Positions 28,187-37,113 of a DNA stretch of 64,000 nt are shown piece after piece. The stretch comes from Clostridiales bacterium (GTDB taxonomy: Bacteria > Bacillota > Clostridia > Oscillospirales > Oscillospiraceae), in assembly GCA_029010715.1 (NCBI GenBank), contig JAQXKZ010000031.1, positions 36,059 to 100,058 on the forward strand, read 5' to 3'. Below the pieces are notes generated by a model that saw only the letters and a list, made by a program, of their open reading frames with translations, ran no database searches and was not told the DNA's origin. How positions within the stretch are numbered: the first letter of the stretch is position 1; each line of letters begins with the position of its first letter. A program made the position numbers and the translations under genes.

Positions 28187-28215
28187 TTGAAAACCCGGAG
28201 GGTTTATGTTATTAT
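28187..28215 (+). promoter_or_regulatory. Promoter of the beta-helix surface protein
   Basis: TTGAAA at 28187-28192 and TATTAT at 28210-28215, spacer 17 bases. Confidence 0.65.
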
Positions 28216-28335
28216 AAAAAAAGCTGTTATGTAACCCGTTTGACTATCCGAAAAACTGAACGGATGAAATGGGTGATAAAATGAACATGATTACCGTTCG
28301 TGTCCTGCCTGTGGCAGAAAGAGGAGCTATTTGTT

Positions 28336-31300
28336 ATGAAAAAAATGAGAAAACTGCTGGCGTGTCTGATGATTCTCTGCATTGCGCTGAGCCTGATGCC
28401 GGGTGCGGCCGCATTTGCCGACGGAGAAAAGGGCAGCGATGTACATACGCACACATTCGAAAACGGCGTGTGCACCGGCTGCGGAGAGGCATGTACCCAT
28501 ACGGGCCACGGACAGGACGGCGTCTGCCCGGATTGCGGCAGCAGCGTGGAACACACATACACCGACGGCACATGCAGCTGCGGTCTGGCCGGGGGCACAG
28601 AGAAACAGACAGAGAAACAGAATGAGTCCTGCGAGCACAGCTGGGAGGCGGATGAGGAGACCGGGAAACATATATGCAGCAAGTGCGGCGCCAGCGCTGC
28701 GCACGAATATGACGCGGAAGGCTGCTGCGTATTCTGCGAAGCTAAAAAGCCCGCGGAAAGCGACGACGCAGAGAGCGCAGCGGCAAAGATCGCGAGAGGT
28801 CCGGAAGAAAAAAAGTACAGCACTCTGGCCTCTGCCCTTGCCGATGCGGCTCCCGGTGAGACTGTCATTCTTCTCGACTATGTGACCGAAAATGTCACCG
28901 TCGGGGACGGGGTGACGCTGGATCTCGGCGGATTCGCCATAGATGGCGGAGTGACGGCCGAGGGCAGCATCAGAATATCCAACGGCGGCATAGACAACGC
29001 CTTGGGCACTGCGCTCAGCCTGAATGCCGGCAGCGCGGAGTTAAACGCTGTGACGCTCAGTGGTAAAAACGGTATCGACGCGGTCAACAGCGTAAAGGAC
29101 AGCATAATTAATATTGAGATCATAGACAGTGAAGTGATCGGCTATGACGGCTTCGGCATCAATGGCAGCTGCCTTTCGGAGAACTCCCTGGTTACGGTCA
29201 CGCTTGCCGATGGGAGCGCTGTTTTCAGTAAGAGCGCGGGCATTGAGATCGCAAACGGCAGTCTGGCGCTGAACGGTACTGAGGAGGAATCGGTTAGTGT
29301 CAGCAGCAACGAAGGGAAGGCCGTAAATCTTCAAGCGGGCAGCATTTCGGCGGCTTATGCCGATTGCGGCGATGTATTTCTGGGCGCCGACACCGCAGCG
29401 AGGATTTCGAGCGGCTACTATGCCGGGACTATAAGCAGCCAAAGCAGCAATAAGGGTATCGTCACGGGAGGCATATTCACCGAGGATCCCGGCGAGTACT
29501 GCGCTGAGGGCTACGTGGCTTTCAATGAGGATGGACTGTTTGCAGTCAGGCCCGGTATAAGGGTCAACGGAAAGCCGATAGAAGTAAACAGGAGCGACAG
29601 TCCGGCCCAGACCGAGCTTTCGGACGGCGTGGACGCTCAGTTTGTGAATAACACCTCGAGCATCTCAATGCTCAACGCGCTCAACACGCAGATGCTTCTG
29701 ACAGGGCTGGAAATCCTTGAGGGCGATCAGGTCAACATTGAGATCACACCTGATGTTACCGTCGAAAGAGTGGATTCCGCGAACGGAACGGTCAGCTCGA
29801 TACGTTTCTCCGTTAAGCCCAAGGCTATCGTGACTGTTGTAAGAAACGGCGAGACCGCGTCCGAAAAGACCGTGAGTGTTCCGAACAACATGCTCAACGG
29901 AAGTGAGATCCTGCTCAGTCTGCCGATACCGGCCGGCATGGAGCCCGCGGATATCAACAGGGTCGTGCATGAGCTGGAGGACGGCAGCACAGAGATATTC
30001 TGCCGCGAGAAGGCCGTCGAAACAGACAAACTGTTCACCGTCGACAGCATGACGAACACCGTGCGCGTTGCGGTCAATTCCTTCAGCGGCTTCACGCTGT
30101 TCACCGGAACGGACATAGCGGCGGTATACGGACCGGACGGAAATCTGAAAGCCAGATGCACGACCATAGAAGAGATAGCCGAGCAGCTCGGCAGCGGCTG
30201 CACTGTGCAGCTGCTGGCGGATATAAGCGATACCAGCGTCAGGGAGATCGACCTGACGGACATGGTCATATACCTTGATTTGAACGGCCACAGCTTTACC
30301 GGCGTGGATAAGCACCATGCACTCAAAATGACCGGCGGCACTCTCACCGTGAGCGACAGCTCCGCCGGAGGCAGCGGATGTATCTCCGGTGACCCGGCGC
30401 TCGACATAGGAGCCGGCGCAACGGTGACGCTCAAATCCGGCAGTATTCTGAGCGGCGGCAGCCATGTTGTAGATGTTCGCGGCGGTACGCTGAATGTAGA
30501 GGGCGGGAGCATCCGTAGCGTGGACAACCCCCAGGCCGTCGGAATAAACATACTCCTTGACGGTAATGTGAATATAAGCGGCGGTACCCTGAGGACCGGC
30601 AGCGCGGCAGCTTATGTCTTTAAGGGCGCGATGAACATCAGCGGCGGTTGGATCGACGGATATTCGGACGCGGCGAACCCCGGCGCTCAGCCGGATATAT
30701 CGGCTGCAGCGGCTTTGACGGGCGCCAGAGTGGCCATATCCGGCGGCAGCTTTAAGCATCCGGTACCGGTAAAGTACTGCGCCCCCGGCTATGAACCCTG
30801 CGACGATACTGCGAATCCCGGCAGATACACGGTCGGAATGGCAAATCACGTTGCATGGGCGGCTGACCGCTTCAAGGTAAACAAGGGCAGCTATAAAACC
30901 GTGCAGGAGGCTGTCGCTGCAGCCGGTGAAAGCGGCACGGTTACTCTGCTCAGAGACAGCGAGCAGAGCGCGCTGCTCGCATATAAGGTGACACTGGACG
31001 GCGCGGGATATTCGATGAAGTCCGTGACGGTCAACACGGCGAACGAGCCGGAAATCAAAAACCTGGTCGCGGAAACCGTGCTTGTGAATCCGGACAGCAG
31101 CGTTCTCCTTGACGGCGAAAATGTTGTCGGGGAGACGGTAAATTTCGGTATCTGCCGTATAAAGGACGGAAGATATGCCAAACACAGCGGCGGTAATACC
31201 TACGAAATATCCGGAGGGATATTCGGCGACAATGTGACGGCCGAACAGTGCGCAAGAGTCAGAAATCCCGCGGTGCACACAGACGGAGCCGTGGGCAGCT

Positions 31301-31827
31301 ATATCCAGTATGCTCCGGCGGAAAATACGGACGAGACGACAAAAACGGACTATCCCTATACCGTCGCCCCTGCTGTGCCGCGTATAACCGGGATATCCAA
31401 CGGCGGATATTTCCAGCGCGGTTCCGGCAAAAAGCTTGTAATAAGCACCGACTGGAGTGCTGACGACCTCGTAATGCTCGGAGATATGTATAACTGCGTA
31501 CACATCTACGACTCGAAGGGCTACAAAAGCACGCTTTCTTCACGTTACTACACAGTGAGCACAGATGAAAACACAGGAAACGCGGTCATCACGATAGAGA
31601 ATTCCTACCTGAAATACAAGGCGACAGGAAACTATACCGTAGATGTTGACTTCGTGACCGGCGAGACTCAACAGGCTTCGTTCAGGATAGGTATGACGCC
31701 TCTTACGGGCGATGCCAGCAACATCGGCCTCTGGATCGGAATAATGGTTTGCTCGCTGATAATCGTCGGCTGTGTGGCATTTGTCGTGATACGCAAGAAC
31801 AGGAAAGGCAGGCGCGGCGATAAATAA
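28336..31827 (+). CDS. Large surface protein: Cys-rich repeats, beta-helix, sortase-like tail
   Basis: 1163 residues; ATG 28336 with AGGAG nine bases upstream. The signal peptide ends near AFA (about residue 28). Residues about 35-140 contain four CxxC-bearing repeats with His (HTHTFENGVCTGCG, HGQDGVCPDCGS and similar). Next come long stretches of short beta-strand repeats of the right-handed parallel beta-helix type (pectate-lyase-like), with many Gly-rich turns such as ISGGSF and ISGGTL. The end reads TPLTGDASNIGLWIG, a hydrophobic span, then RKNRKGRRGDK. This is the shape of a sortase signal with PLTGD replacing LPXTG. Function unknown; adhesion or glycan binding is inference. Confidence 0.8.
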   Translation: MKKMRKLLACLMILCIALSLMPGAAAFADGEKGSDVHTHTFENGVCTGCGEACTHTGHGQDGVCPDCGSSVEHTYTDGTCSCGLAGGTEKQTEKQNESCEHSWEADEETGKHICSKCGASAAHEYDAEGCCVFCEAKKPAESDDAESAAAKIARGPEEKKYSTLASALADAAPGETVILLDYVTENVTVGDGVTLDLGGFAIDGGVTAEGSIRISNGGIDNALGTALSLNAGSAELNAVTLSGKNGIDAVNSVKDSIINIEIIDSEVIGYDGFGINGSCLSENSLVTVTLADGSAVFSKSAGIEIANGSLALNGTEEESVSVSSNEGKAVNLQAGSISAAYADCGDVFLGADTAARISSGYYAGTISSQSSNKGIVTGGIFTEDPGEYCAEGYVAFNEDGLFAVRPGIRVNGKPIEVNRSDSPAQTELSDGVDAQFVNNTSSISMLNALNTQMLLTGLEILEGDQVNIEITPDVTVERVDSANGTVSSIRFSVKPKAIVTVVRNGETASEKTVSVPNNMLNGSEILLSLPIPAGMEPADINRVVHELEDGSTEIFCREKAVETDKLFTVDSMTNTVRVAVNSFSGFTLFTGTDIAAVYGPDGNLKARCTTIEEIAEQLGSGCTVQLLADISDTSVREIDLTDMVIYLDLNGHSFTGVDKHHALKMTGGTLTVSDSSAGGSGCISGDPALDIGAGATVTLKSGSILSGGSHVVDVRGGTLNVEGGSIRSVDNPQAVGINILLDGNVNISGGTLRTGSAAAYVFKGAMNISGGWIDGYSDAANPGAQPDISAAAALTGARVAISGGSFKHPVPVKYCAPGYEPCDDTANPGRYTVGMANHVAWAADRFKVNKGSYKTVQEAVAAAGESGTVTLLRDSEQSALLAYKVTLDGAGYSMKSVTVNTANEPEIKNLVAETVLVNPDSSVLLDGENVVGETVNFGICRIKDGRYAKHSGGNTYEISGGIFGDNVTAEQCARVRNPAVHTDGAVGSYIQYAPAENTDETTKTDYPYTVAPAVPRITGISNGGYFQRGSGKKLVISTDWSADDLVMLGDMYNCVHIYDSKGYKSTLSSRYYTVSTDENTGNAVITIENSYLKYKATGNYTVDVDFVTGETQQASFRIGMTPLTGDASNIGLWIGIMVCSLIIVGCVAFVVIRKNRKGRRGDK

Positions 31828-31857
31828 TCCGCGTCTCTGCAGATAATCACGAAAATT

Positions 31858-31890
31858 CCGCGGCGTCTGCGATGACGCCGCGGACCTCTT
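31858..31890 (+). terminator. Hairpin terminator after the beta-helix protein
   Basis: A perfect 10-bp stem CCGCGGCGTC (31858-31867) with 31874-31883; the T tract is weak. Confidence 0.55.
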
Positions 31891-31909
31891 TGTTGAAGGG
31901 AAAAATAAG

Positions 31910-31951
31910 TTTACATAATTAAATATACATAACTAACTTAGTATTGAAGGC
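31910..31951. repeat. Two to three 14-bp units like the array at 36946
   Basis: TTTACATAATTAAA (31910-31923) and TATACATAACTAAC (31924-31937) are adjacent 14-mers, followed by a degenerate third unit. They share TWTACATA with the seven-unit array 5 kb downstream. They lie about 150 bases upstream of the nrdR promoter. Confidence 0.5.
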
Positions 31952-32094
31952 ACAAGAGCCGGTGAATTTTTATCAGGCTTTGATCGCCGTGTCCCGGGCT
32001 GCATAGAGCGATCCGCATTCGGCGTCCGCCGCTGCCGGCTTACGCGGTTTTGCACTGATTGTATATATTTACTCTGGTAAAGTGCCGAATCGTA

Positions 32095-32103
32095 TGCTAT
32101 ACT
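32095..32103 (+). promoter_or_regulatory. Extended -10 promoter of nrdR
   Basis: TGCTATACT is an extended -10 element (TGn plus TATACT at 32098-32103); TGGTAA 17 bases upstream is a poor -35. Confidence 0.55.
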
Positions 32104-32138
32104 ATACAAGCTAAAAACGGTTTGGGAGAGAGAAACAT

Positions 32139-32594
32139 ATGAAATGTCCCTTTTGCGGATATACCGAGAGCAAGGTTATTGACTCACGCCCGGCGGAAGA
32201 GGGCGCGACGATTCGCCGACGCCGCGAATGCCTTGCCTGTCAGAAGCGTTTTACTACTTATGAGATAATCGAGAGAATGCCGCTGGTCGTCGTCAAGCGT
32301 GACGGCAGCCGCCAGTCCTTTGATAAGGTCAAGCTGATAAACGGTATGGTGCGCGCCTGTGAGAAGCGCCCGGTACCGCTTGCGACGCTTGAGGATATCG
32401 CGGACGATATTGAGCAGGAGCTTCAGAGCAATCTGGAGCGCGAGATCAGCACCGTCGAGATCGGCGAGATGGTCATGACCAGACTCAAAAATGTCGACGA
32501 GGTCGCGTATGTCCGCTTTGCATCCGTATACCGCAGCTTCAAGGACATCAACACCTTTATGGAGGAGCTGACAAAGCTGCTCACGGACAAATAA
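32139..32594 (+). CDS. nrdR: Transcriptional repressor NrdR
   Basis: 151 residues, the standard length. The N-terminal zinc ribbon is [18 protein letters not shown]...[12 protein letters not shown] (two CxxC pairs at residues 3/6 and 31/34), followed by the ATP-cone domain ([25 protein letters not shown]...). It senses ATP/dATP and represses ribonucleotide reductase genes by binding NrdR boxes. No ribonucleotide reductase gene is in this window. GGGAGAG lies upstream of the ATG. Confidence 0.96.
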   Translation: MKCPFCGYTESKVIDSRPAEEGATIRRRRECLACQKRFTTYEIIERMPLVVVKRDGSRQSFDKVKLINGMVRACEKRPVPLATLEDIADDIEQELQSNLEREISTVEIGEMVMTRLKNVDEVAYVRFASVYRSFKDINTFMEELTKLLTDK

Positions 32595-32743
32595 TAACAC
32601 GGAAAGTTCACAGAAAGCTTCGGAAGCGTTTTACAGCGCCGCAGGGGAGTCAGGGTTCTGCGTGAGATGATATCACGCACCGCGCGCCGCTGTGGCACGC
32701 AGCGTCCCCAAATCTGATAAAAGCGTTTAATCGGCTGCCGGTA

Positions 32744-33124
32744 CTACAGAACACTACCGACGGAAATGTGCTCCATGCCGCATATGCTGTCCAGATGATA
32801 GCGCAGTTTGGCGTAGGCCGCGGAATAGCCCTCGCTGTCACCGTCTATCAGCAGCTCCTGAAGCTCGTAGAATGCGTCGGTTGTGGAATCTATCTCGGGA
32901 TGGCGCAGAAAAATATGCGTATAGCCGTCGGCGTCGAGCCAGAGCTTCAGCCCTCTGTCCATTTCGGATTTTGCCGCGGTGAAATCGCCGGAATCGGCAG
33001 CGGCCTCTGACAGCTCCAGTGTGCGCATGATATCCCCGGCGAGTGTGTCGATGGAGCATATATTCCAGACGGACCCGGCGATCAGTAAGAGCAGAACTGC
33101 TCCGGCGACGATCTCTTTTTTCAT
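32744..33124 (-). CDS. DUF4363 family protein
   Basis: 126 residues with an N-terminal hydrophobic anchor (about 5-22) and a helical extracytoplasmic part (AKSEMDRGLKLWLDADGYTHIFLRHPEID). The length and the Asp/Trp/His pattern fit DUF4363, which is repeatedly found next to DUF421 genes in sporulating Firmicutes. Its ATG overlaps the stop of the upstream DUF421 gene by four bases (ATGA), so the two are translationally coupled. No function is known. Confidence 0.8.
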   Translation of the reverse strand: MKKEIVAGAVLLLLIAGSVWNICSIDTLAGDIMRTLELSEAAADSGDFTAAKSEMDRGLKLWLDADGYTHIFLRHPEIDSTTDAFYELQELLIDGDSEGYSAAYAKLRYHLDSICGMEHISVGSVL

Positions 33125-33801
33125 GAGTCATGCTCCTTTGCTGCAATGTATACCTGCCCGCTCTGATTGACGGTCATAAGGAATATATCCTTCGCACGGC
33201 CTTTTCCCTGACGCTCCAGTTCGGCGTTGAGCCAGTTGAGGTCGCGGCCAATGTGTTTCAGGTTCGCTTCAAGCACACGGCCGTCATTTATGATAATGCT
33301 AGGATAGCCTCCGATGCTTGACTCTATGCCCATCTGTCCGGCTGTGACCGGCCGCGCGGACGGAAACAGTATTACATTGAGCGTACCGTCAGTTTCAAGA
33401 ATACCGTATTCCACCAGACTTATGTCTGTACATCCCTGGTTGCGCAGCTCCTGCATCAGTTCATCGGTGGTGAAACGGTTTTTATGCATTTCATACTGGT
33501 TGATCTCACCACGGACTATCAGAAAGCTGGGCTTTCCGAATAGAAGGCCGCGCAGGCGCACGCTCTTTATGCTGACGCCCGTTATAAGCACTTCGCAGCA
33601 GAAAAGCGTCAGGATAGGGATCAGGCCGTTTATCATCGGTATACCCAGATCCTGCAGCGGGTGCGACGCCAGATCGGCGATCAGCGCCGCGAGCACCAGC
33701 TCCGACAGCTCCATCTCGCCGAGCTGCCTTTTGCCGAGAATGCGCATCGTAACAAGCAGCGCGAGATATACTATTATTGTGCGTATGATTATTATTGCCA
33801 T
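33121..33801 (-). CDS. DUF421 (YetF-type) membrane protein
   Basis: 226 residues; ATG 33801 is preferred since AGAGGTG lies six bases upstream (an in-frame GTG at 33810 is part of that site). Three hydrophobic segments fill the first about 80 residues (RTIIVYLALLVTMRILGKRQLGEME, a family hallmark). A cytoplasmic domain follows with KPSFLIVRGEIN and ELMQELRNQGCTDISLVEYGILETDG. DUF421 proteins of Bacillus (YetF, YdfS, YrbG) are membrane proteins often linked to sporulation; their activity is undefined. Operon with DUF4363. Confidence 0.9.
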   Translation of the reverse strand: MAIIIIRTIIVYLALLVTMRILGKRQLGEMELSELVLAALIADLASHPLQDLGIPMINGLIPILTLFCCEVLITGVSIKSVRLRGLLFGKPSFLIVRGEINQYEMHKNRFTTDELMQELRNQGCTDISLVEYGILETDGTLNVILFPSARPVTAGQMGIESSIGGYPSIIINDGRVLEANLKHIGRDLNWLNAELERQGKGRAKDIFLMTVNQSGQVYIAAKEHDS

Positions 33802-33919
33802 GGGCTTCACCTCTTACGGTGCTAGTGTACCCATTATTCAATAGAATACCATCGGCAGGCAGGAACGCACCGAACGGGAGCGCGCTGCTGCAGGCTGATG
33901 ATAAAAGAAGGCTGATACC

Positions 33920-34615
33920 GTGAAAATCATAATCGGCGATATCCCGGAGATCGAGGAAAAGGCTGCCCTCCAGATCAGGGGCATACTTGAAGCAAAGCCT
34001 GACGCAGTTATCGCGCTGGCCGCGGGAAAGACGATGACGGGACTATATAAACGCCTGGGAGACATGTGCGCCGCCGGGGAAATAAGCTTCAGGAAGGCAC
34101 GTTTGCTGGCTGTGGCCGAATTTGTCGGCAAGCGCGAAAAAAGCTGCCGGCGCTTCATTGAGGACAGCCTGCTGCGGCATACCGACGCCCTGCCTGAAAA
34201 CAGCTTCTGGCCGGATCCGGAGAGACCGGAAGGGTATGAGGAGCTGATCGCCTCGCTCGGCGGTCTCGACCTCGCGGTGCTCGGTATCGGTCAGGATACG
34301 CACATAGGCTATAATGAGCCGGCGACTCCCTTTGACAGCATCACACACGTGCAAAAGCTCACGAACCGCACAAAGCATCAGCTCAGTGAGCGCGGATATT
34401 CCGAGGAGGAAATGCCCGGGGAGGCCGTGACGATGGGCCTCAAGACCCTTGTAGGGGCAAGGCAGATAATCGTACTCGCCGAGGGCGGAGAGAAATCCGC
34501 CGCCGTATTTCAGATGGTATATAGCAAGACTATTACATATATACCTGCATCGTTTCTGCAGATACCTCTGGAGGTCACTGCGTATTTTGATACCGCAGCG
34601 GCGTCCGAACTCTAA
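33920..34615 (+). CDS. NagB-like sugar-phosphate isomerase/deaminase homologue
   Basis: 231 residues, GTG start, shorter than NagB (about 266). The NagB/RpiA fold motifs are present in order: ALAAGKTMTGLYKRL (phosphate loop), LLAVAEFVG (where NagB has MDEYVG), LGIGQDTHIGYNEP (NagB GNDGHIAFNEP) and PASFLQIP near the end. Asp141, His143 and Glu148 equivalents are kept, but the Asp72 equivalent, the NagB base for C2 proton transfer, is Ala. It may therefore act on a different sugar phosphate or have lost deaminase activity. It is followed after 17 bases by glmM, so it belongs to amino-sugar metabolism. Confidence 0.75.
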   Translation: MKIIIGDIPEIEEKAALQIRGILEAKPDAVIALAAGKTMTGLYKRLGDMCAAGEISFRKARLLAVAEFVGKREKSCRRFIEDSLLRHTDALPENSFWPDPERPEGYEELIASLGGLDLAVLGIGQDTHIGYNEPATPFDSITHVQKLTNRTKHQLSERGYSEEEMPGEAVTMGLKTLVGARQIIVLAEGGEKSAAVFQMVYSKTITYIPASFLQIPLEVTAYFDTAAASEL

Positions 34616-34632
34616 AATTTCGGAGGAACACA

Positions 34633-35988
34633 ATGGGCAAATATTTCGGAACTGACGGCTTCCGCGGTGAAGCCAATATTGATCTGACGGTGGACCATGC
34701 TTTCCGCATCGGCCGCTACCTCGGCTGGTACTACAGCAGGAACGGGGAGCACAAGGCCAAAGTTGTCATCGGCAAAGACACCCGCCGCTCCAGCTACATG
34801 TTTGAGTCGGCTCTCTGTGCCGGCCTGACTGCTTCGGGTGCTGACGCATACCTGCTGCATGTCACCTCTACGCCGAGCGTGTCATACATCGCCCGTGCGG
34901 ACGATTTTGACTGCGGCATCATGATCTCCGCCAGTCATAACCCTTACTATGACAACGGCATCAAGCTCATAAACGGCGAGGGAGAGAAGATGGAGGAGTC
35001 CCTGCTCGACGGTATCGAGAGCTACCTCGACTCCGACGAACAGCTGCCGTACGCGCAGCGCGACCGTATCGGCTGCACTGTGGACTACGCTGCCGGACGC
35101 AACCGTTACATAGGCTATCTCATTTCGCTTGCCACGCGCTCCTACAAGGGCCGCAAGATCGGTCTTGACTGTGCCAACGGCAGCACCTGGCAGATGGCCA
35201 AGAGCGTATTTGACGCTCTCGGCGCGGATACCTATGTGCTGGCCAACAAGCCTGACGGTCTGAATATAAATGTCGACTGCGGCTCCACTCACATCCACAA
35301 TCTCCAGAAGTTCGTTCTGGACAACGGTCTCGACGTCGGCTTTGCCTTTGACGGAGACGCGGACCGCTGCCTTGCTGTAGATGAAAAGGGCAACGAGGTC
35401 AACGGCGACCACATCATGTATGTCTGCGCAAAGTACATGAAGGACAAGGGAACCCTCGGCGATTCCAAGGTCGTTACTACGGTCATGTCCAACATGGGTC
35501 TGTACAAGGCGCTCGACACTCTCGGAATCGGCTATGAAAAGACTGCGGTCGGTGATAAGTATGTCGCGGAGAACATGCGCAGGAACGGCCACATTATCGG
35601 CGGCGAGCAGTCCGGCCATATTATCTTCGGCAGACTTGCAAACACCGGAGACGGCCTGCTGACGGCAATAAAGGTCATGGAAGCCATCACCGAGACCAAG
35701 GAGCCGCTGTCCGTACTTGCATCCGGGATGACAATGTACCCGCAGGTACTCAAGAACGTCGTTGTGACCGACAAGGACGAGACGCTTAACGATGAGACCG
35801 TCAAGGCCGCCGTACGCAGGGCCGAGGAGGAGCTCGGCGAGAACGGCCGCGTGCTTCTGCGCAAGAGCGGTACCGAGCCTCTGCTGCGCGTAATGTCCGA
35901 AGCGACGACTCATGAGCTCTGCGAAGAGAAGGTTGACAGCATCATTAAAGCCATGGCCGAGGCAGGCAAGCTGATAAAGGTAAAGTGA
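34633..35988 (+). CDS. glmM: Phosphoglucosamine mutase
   Basis: 451 residues, typical for GlmM. It interconverts glucosamine-6-P and glucosamine-1-P for UDP-GlcNAc and cell wall synthesis. Landmarks: GKYFGTDGFRGEAN at the start, the active-site phosphoserine in MISASHNPYYDNGIK, the metal loop FAFDGDADRC, and the C-terminal phosphate-binding RKSGTEPLLRVM. CGGAGG precedes the ATG. It is the middle gene of a three-gene operon with the NagB-like gene and a hexapeptide-repeat acyltransferase. Confidence 0.93.
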   Translation: MGKYFGTDGFRGEANIDLTVDHAFRIGRYLGWYYSRNGEHKAKVVIGKDTRRSSYMFESALCAGLTASGADAYLLHVTSTPSVSYIARADDFDCGIMISASHNPYYDNGIKLINGEGEKMEESLLDGIESYLDSDEQLPYAQRDRIGCTVDYAAGRNRYIGYLISLATRSYKGRKIGLDCANGSTWQMAKSVFDALGADTYVLANKPDGLNINVDCGSTHIHNLQKFVLDNGLDVGFAFDGDADRCLAVDEKGNEVNGDHIMYVCAKYMKDKGTLGDSKVVTTVMSNMGLYKALDTLGIGYEKTAVGDKYVAENMRRNGHIIGGEQSGHIIFGRLANTGDGLLTAIKVMEAITETKEPLSVLASGMTMYPQVLKNVVVTDKDETLNDETVKAAVRRAEEELGENGRVLLRKSGTEPLLRVMSEATTHELCEEKVDSIIKAMAEAGKLIKVK

Positions 35989-35998
35989 GGGCGGGATC

Positions 35999-36658
35999 AT
36001 GGTAGAAATCAGTGAACTTTTTGATCTGGACAAAACGATTGCGAAGGAGCTGTTCGACGGCAAGACATACCCATGGGAGGTCCTCGACGGCATAAAGGAT
36101 TTTATCCTCAAGCTCGGCCCCACGCTCAGCCCTGATGAATACGACAACCCAAGCGAGGGCGTATGGGTCGCAAAGGACGCTAAGGTATTCCCGTCCGCAT
36201 ATCTGGGCTCTCCCTGCATAATCGACCACGGCGCCGAGATCCGCCACTGCGCTTTCATTCGCGGCAGCGCAATCGTAGGCAGGAACGCCGTTGTCGGCAA
36301 CAGCGTTGAACTCAAAAACGTTGTACTCTTTGATAATGTCCAGACCCCGCATTATAACTATGTGGGCGACTCCGTGCTCGGATTTAAGGCCCACATGGGT
36401 GCTGGCTCGATAACCAGCAACGTAAAGAGTGACAAGACCCTCGTTACCGTAAAGGTCCCCGGAGGACCCATCGAGACCGGACGCAAGAAGTTCGGCGCAA
36501 TGCTCGGAGACAACGTAGAGGTCGGCTGCAACAGCGTGCTCAATCCGGGCACCGTCGTGTGCCGCGGCTCGAACATATATCCGACTTCCAGTGCGCGCGG
36601 GGTCGTTCCGGCCAACAGTATATACAAGGACAGGGACCATATCGTCACAAAAAAATAG
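35999..36658 (+). CDS. Left-handed beta-helix (hexapeptide) acyl/nucleotidyltransferase-like protein
   Basis: 219 residues. After about 55 helical residues come hexapeptide repeats (SPCIIDHGAEIRHCAFIRGSAIVGRNAVVGNSVELKNVV), then a central segment with HYNYVGDSVLGFKAHMGAGSITSNVKSD and a last coil GDNVEVGCNSVLNPGTVV. This closely follows the acetyltransferase half of GlmU, including the HYNYVGDS segment, but without the N-terminal uridylyltransferase domain. Placed ten bases after glmM, it may acetylate glucosamine-1-P or modify a related sugar. It ends with TAG. Confidence 0.82.
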   Translation: MVEISELFDLDKTIAKELFDGKTYPWEVLDGIKDFILKLGPTLSPDEYDNPSEGVWVAKDAKVFPSAYLGSPCIIDHGAEIRHCAFIRGSAIVGRNAVVGNSVELKNVVLFDNVQTPHYNYVGDSVLGFKAHMGAGSITSNVKSDKTLVTVKVPGGPIETGRKKFGAMLGDNVEVGCNSVLNPGTVVCRGSNIYPTSSARGVVPANSIYKDRDHIVTKK

Positions 36659-36679
36659 GCGGCAGACGGCCGCAGCAGC

Positions 36680-36723
36680 AATGCACCGCATAAAGTCATA
36701 ACGGCTTTGTGCGGTGCATTTTT
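36680..36723 (+). terminator. Terminator of the amino-sugar operon
   Basis: A 16-bp stem with one G-U (36680-36695 with 36705-36720), then TTTTT. Confidence 0.85.
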
Positions 36724-36945
36724 GCCGGAAAACCACACGACGCTTCCGAACATATTCACAGTGAAAGGCTTTACAGGCTTGTATCGCCAGTCCTTAAAAA
36801 GCCTTGATAAGGTCCGGTGCTCAATGCCGGAGCTGCGTGAGTTGCGGGCGTAAGGAAATGAGACAGCAAATAATTCAACGAAAAGGCGGCAGAGCGGGCT
36901 CGTTCCCGGCGCGTCCTTTGCGCCGAACAGAACAGACAAGTATAA
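36724..36945. other. Intergenic stretch without a recognised gene
   Basis: About 220 bases with only short frames on both strands and no ribosome site. Nothing identifiable. Confidence 0.45.
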
Positions 36946-37043
36946 TTTACATATTACAGCTTACCTAATATTATATACGTAAAATTATTTACATATTTAT
37001 GTATACGGAATTTTATTTACATATAATTGTTTACATAAAATCA
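36946..37043. repeat. Seven tandem 14-bp degenerate repeats
   Basis: Consecutive 14-mers begin at 36946, 36960, 36974, 36988, 37002, 37016 and 37030. Examples are TTTACATATTACAG, TATACGTAAAATTA, TTTACATATAATTG and TTTACATAAAATCA. The consensus is TWTACRTAWWWTTA, with AC at positions 4-5 in all seven copies. The array lies between the 3' ends of two convergent genes. Confidence 0.75.
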
Positions 37044-37113
37044 GCAAACGACGGCGACCTGAGCCGGAAGGGACAGAAGTCTCGGACTCAGGCCGCGTTC
37101 TGCGTACCTTCGC

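Noticed and set aside
31905..32138. NrdR boxes upstream of nrdR
   Set aside because: No pair of sequences close to the NrdR box consensus was found; the AT-rich repeats have a different period and core.
34882..36315. Long minus-strand frame over glmM
   Set aside because: Antisense shadow of glmM and the hexapeptide transferase, without motifs or a ribosome site.
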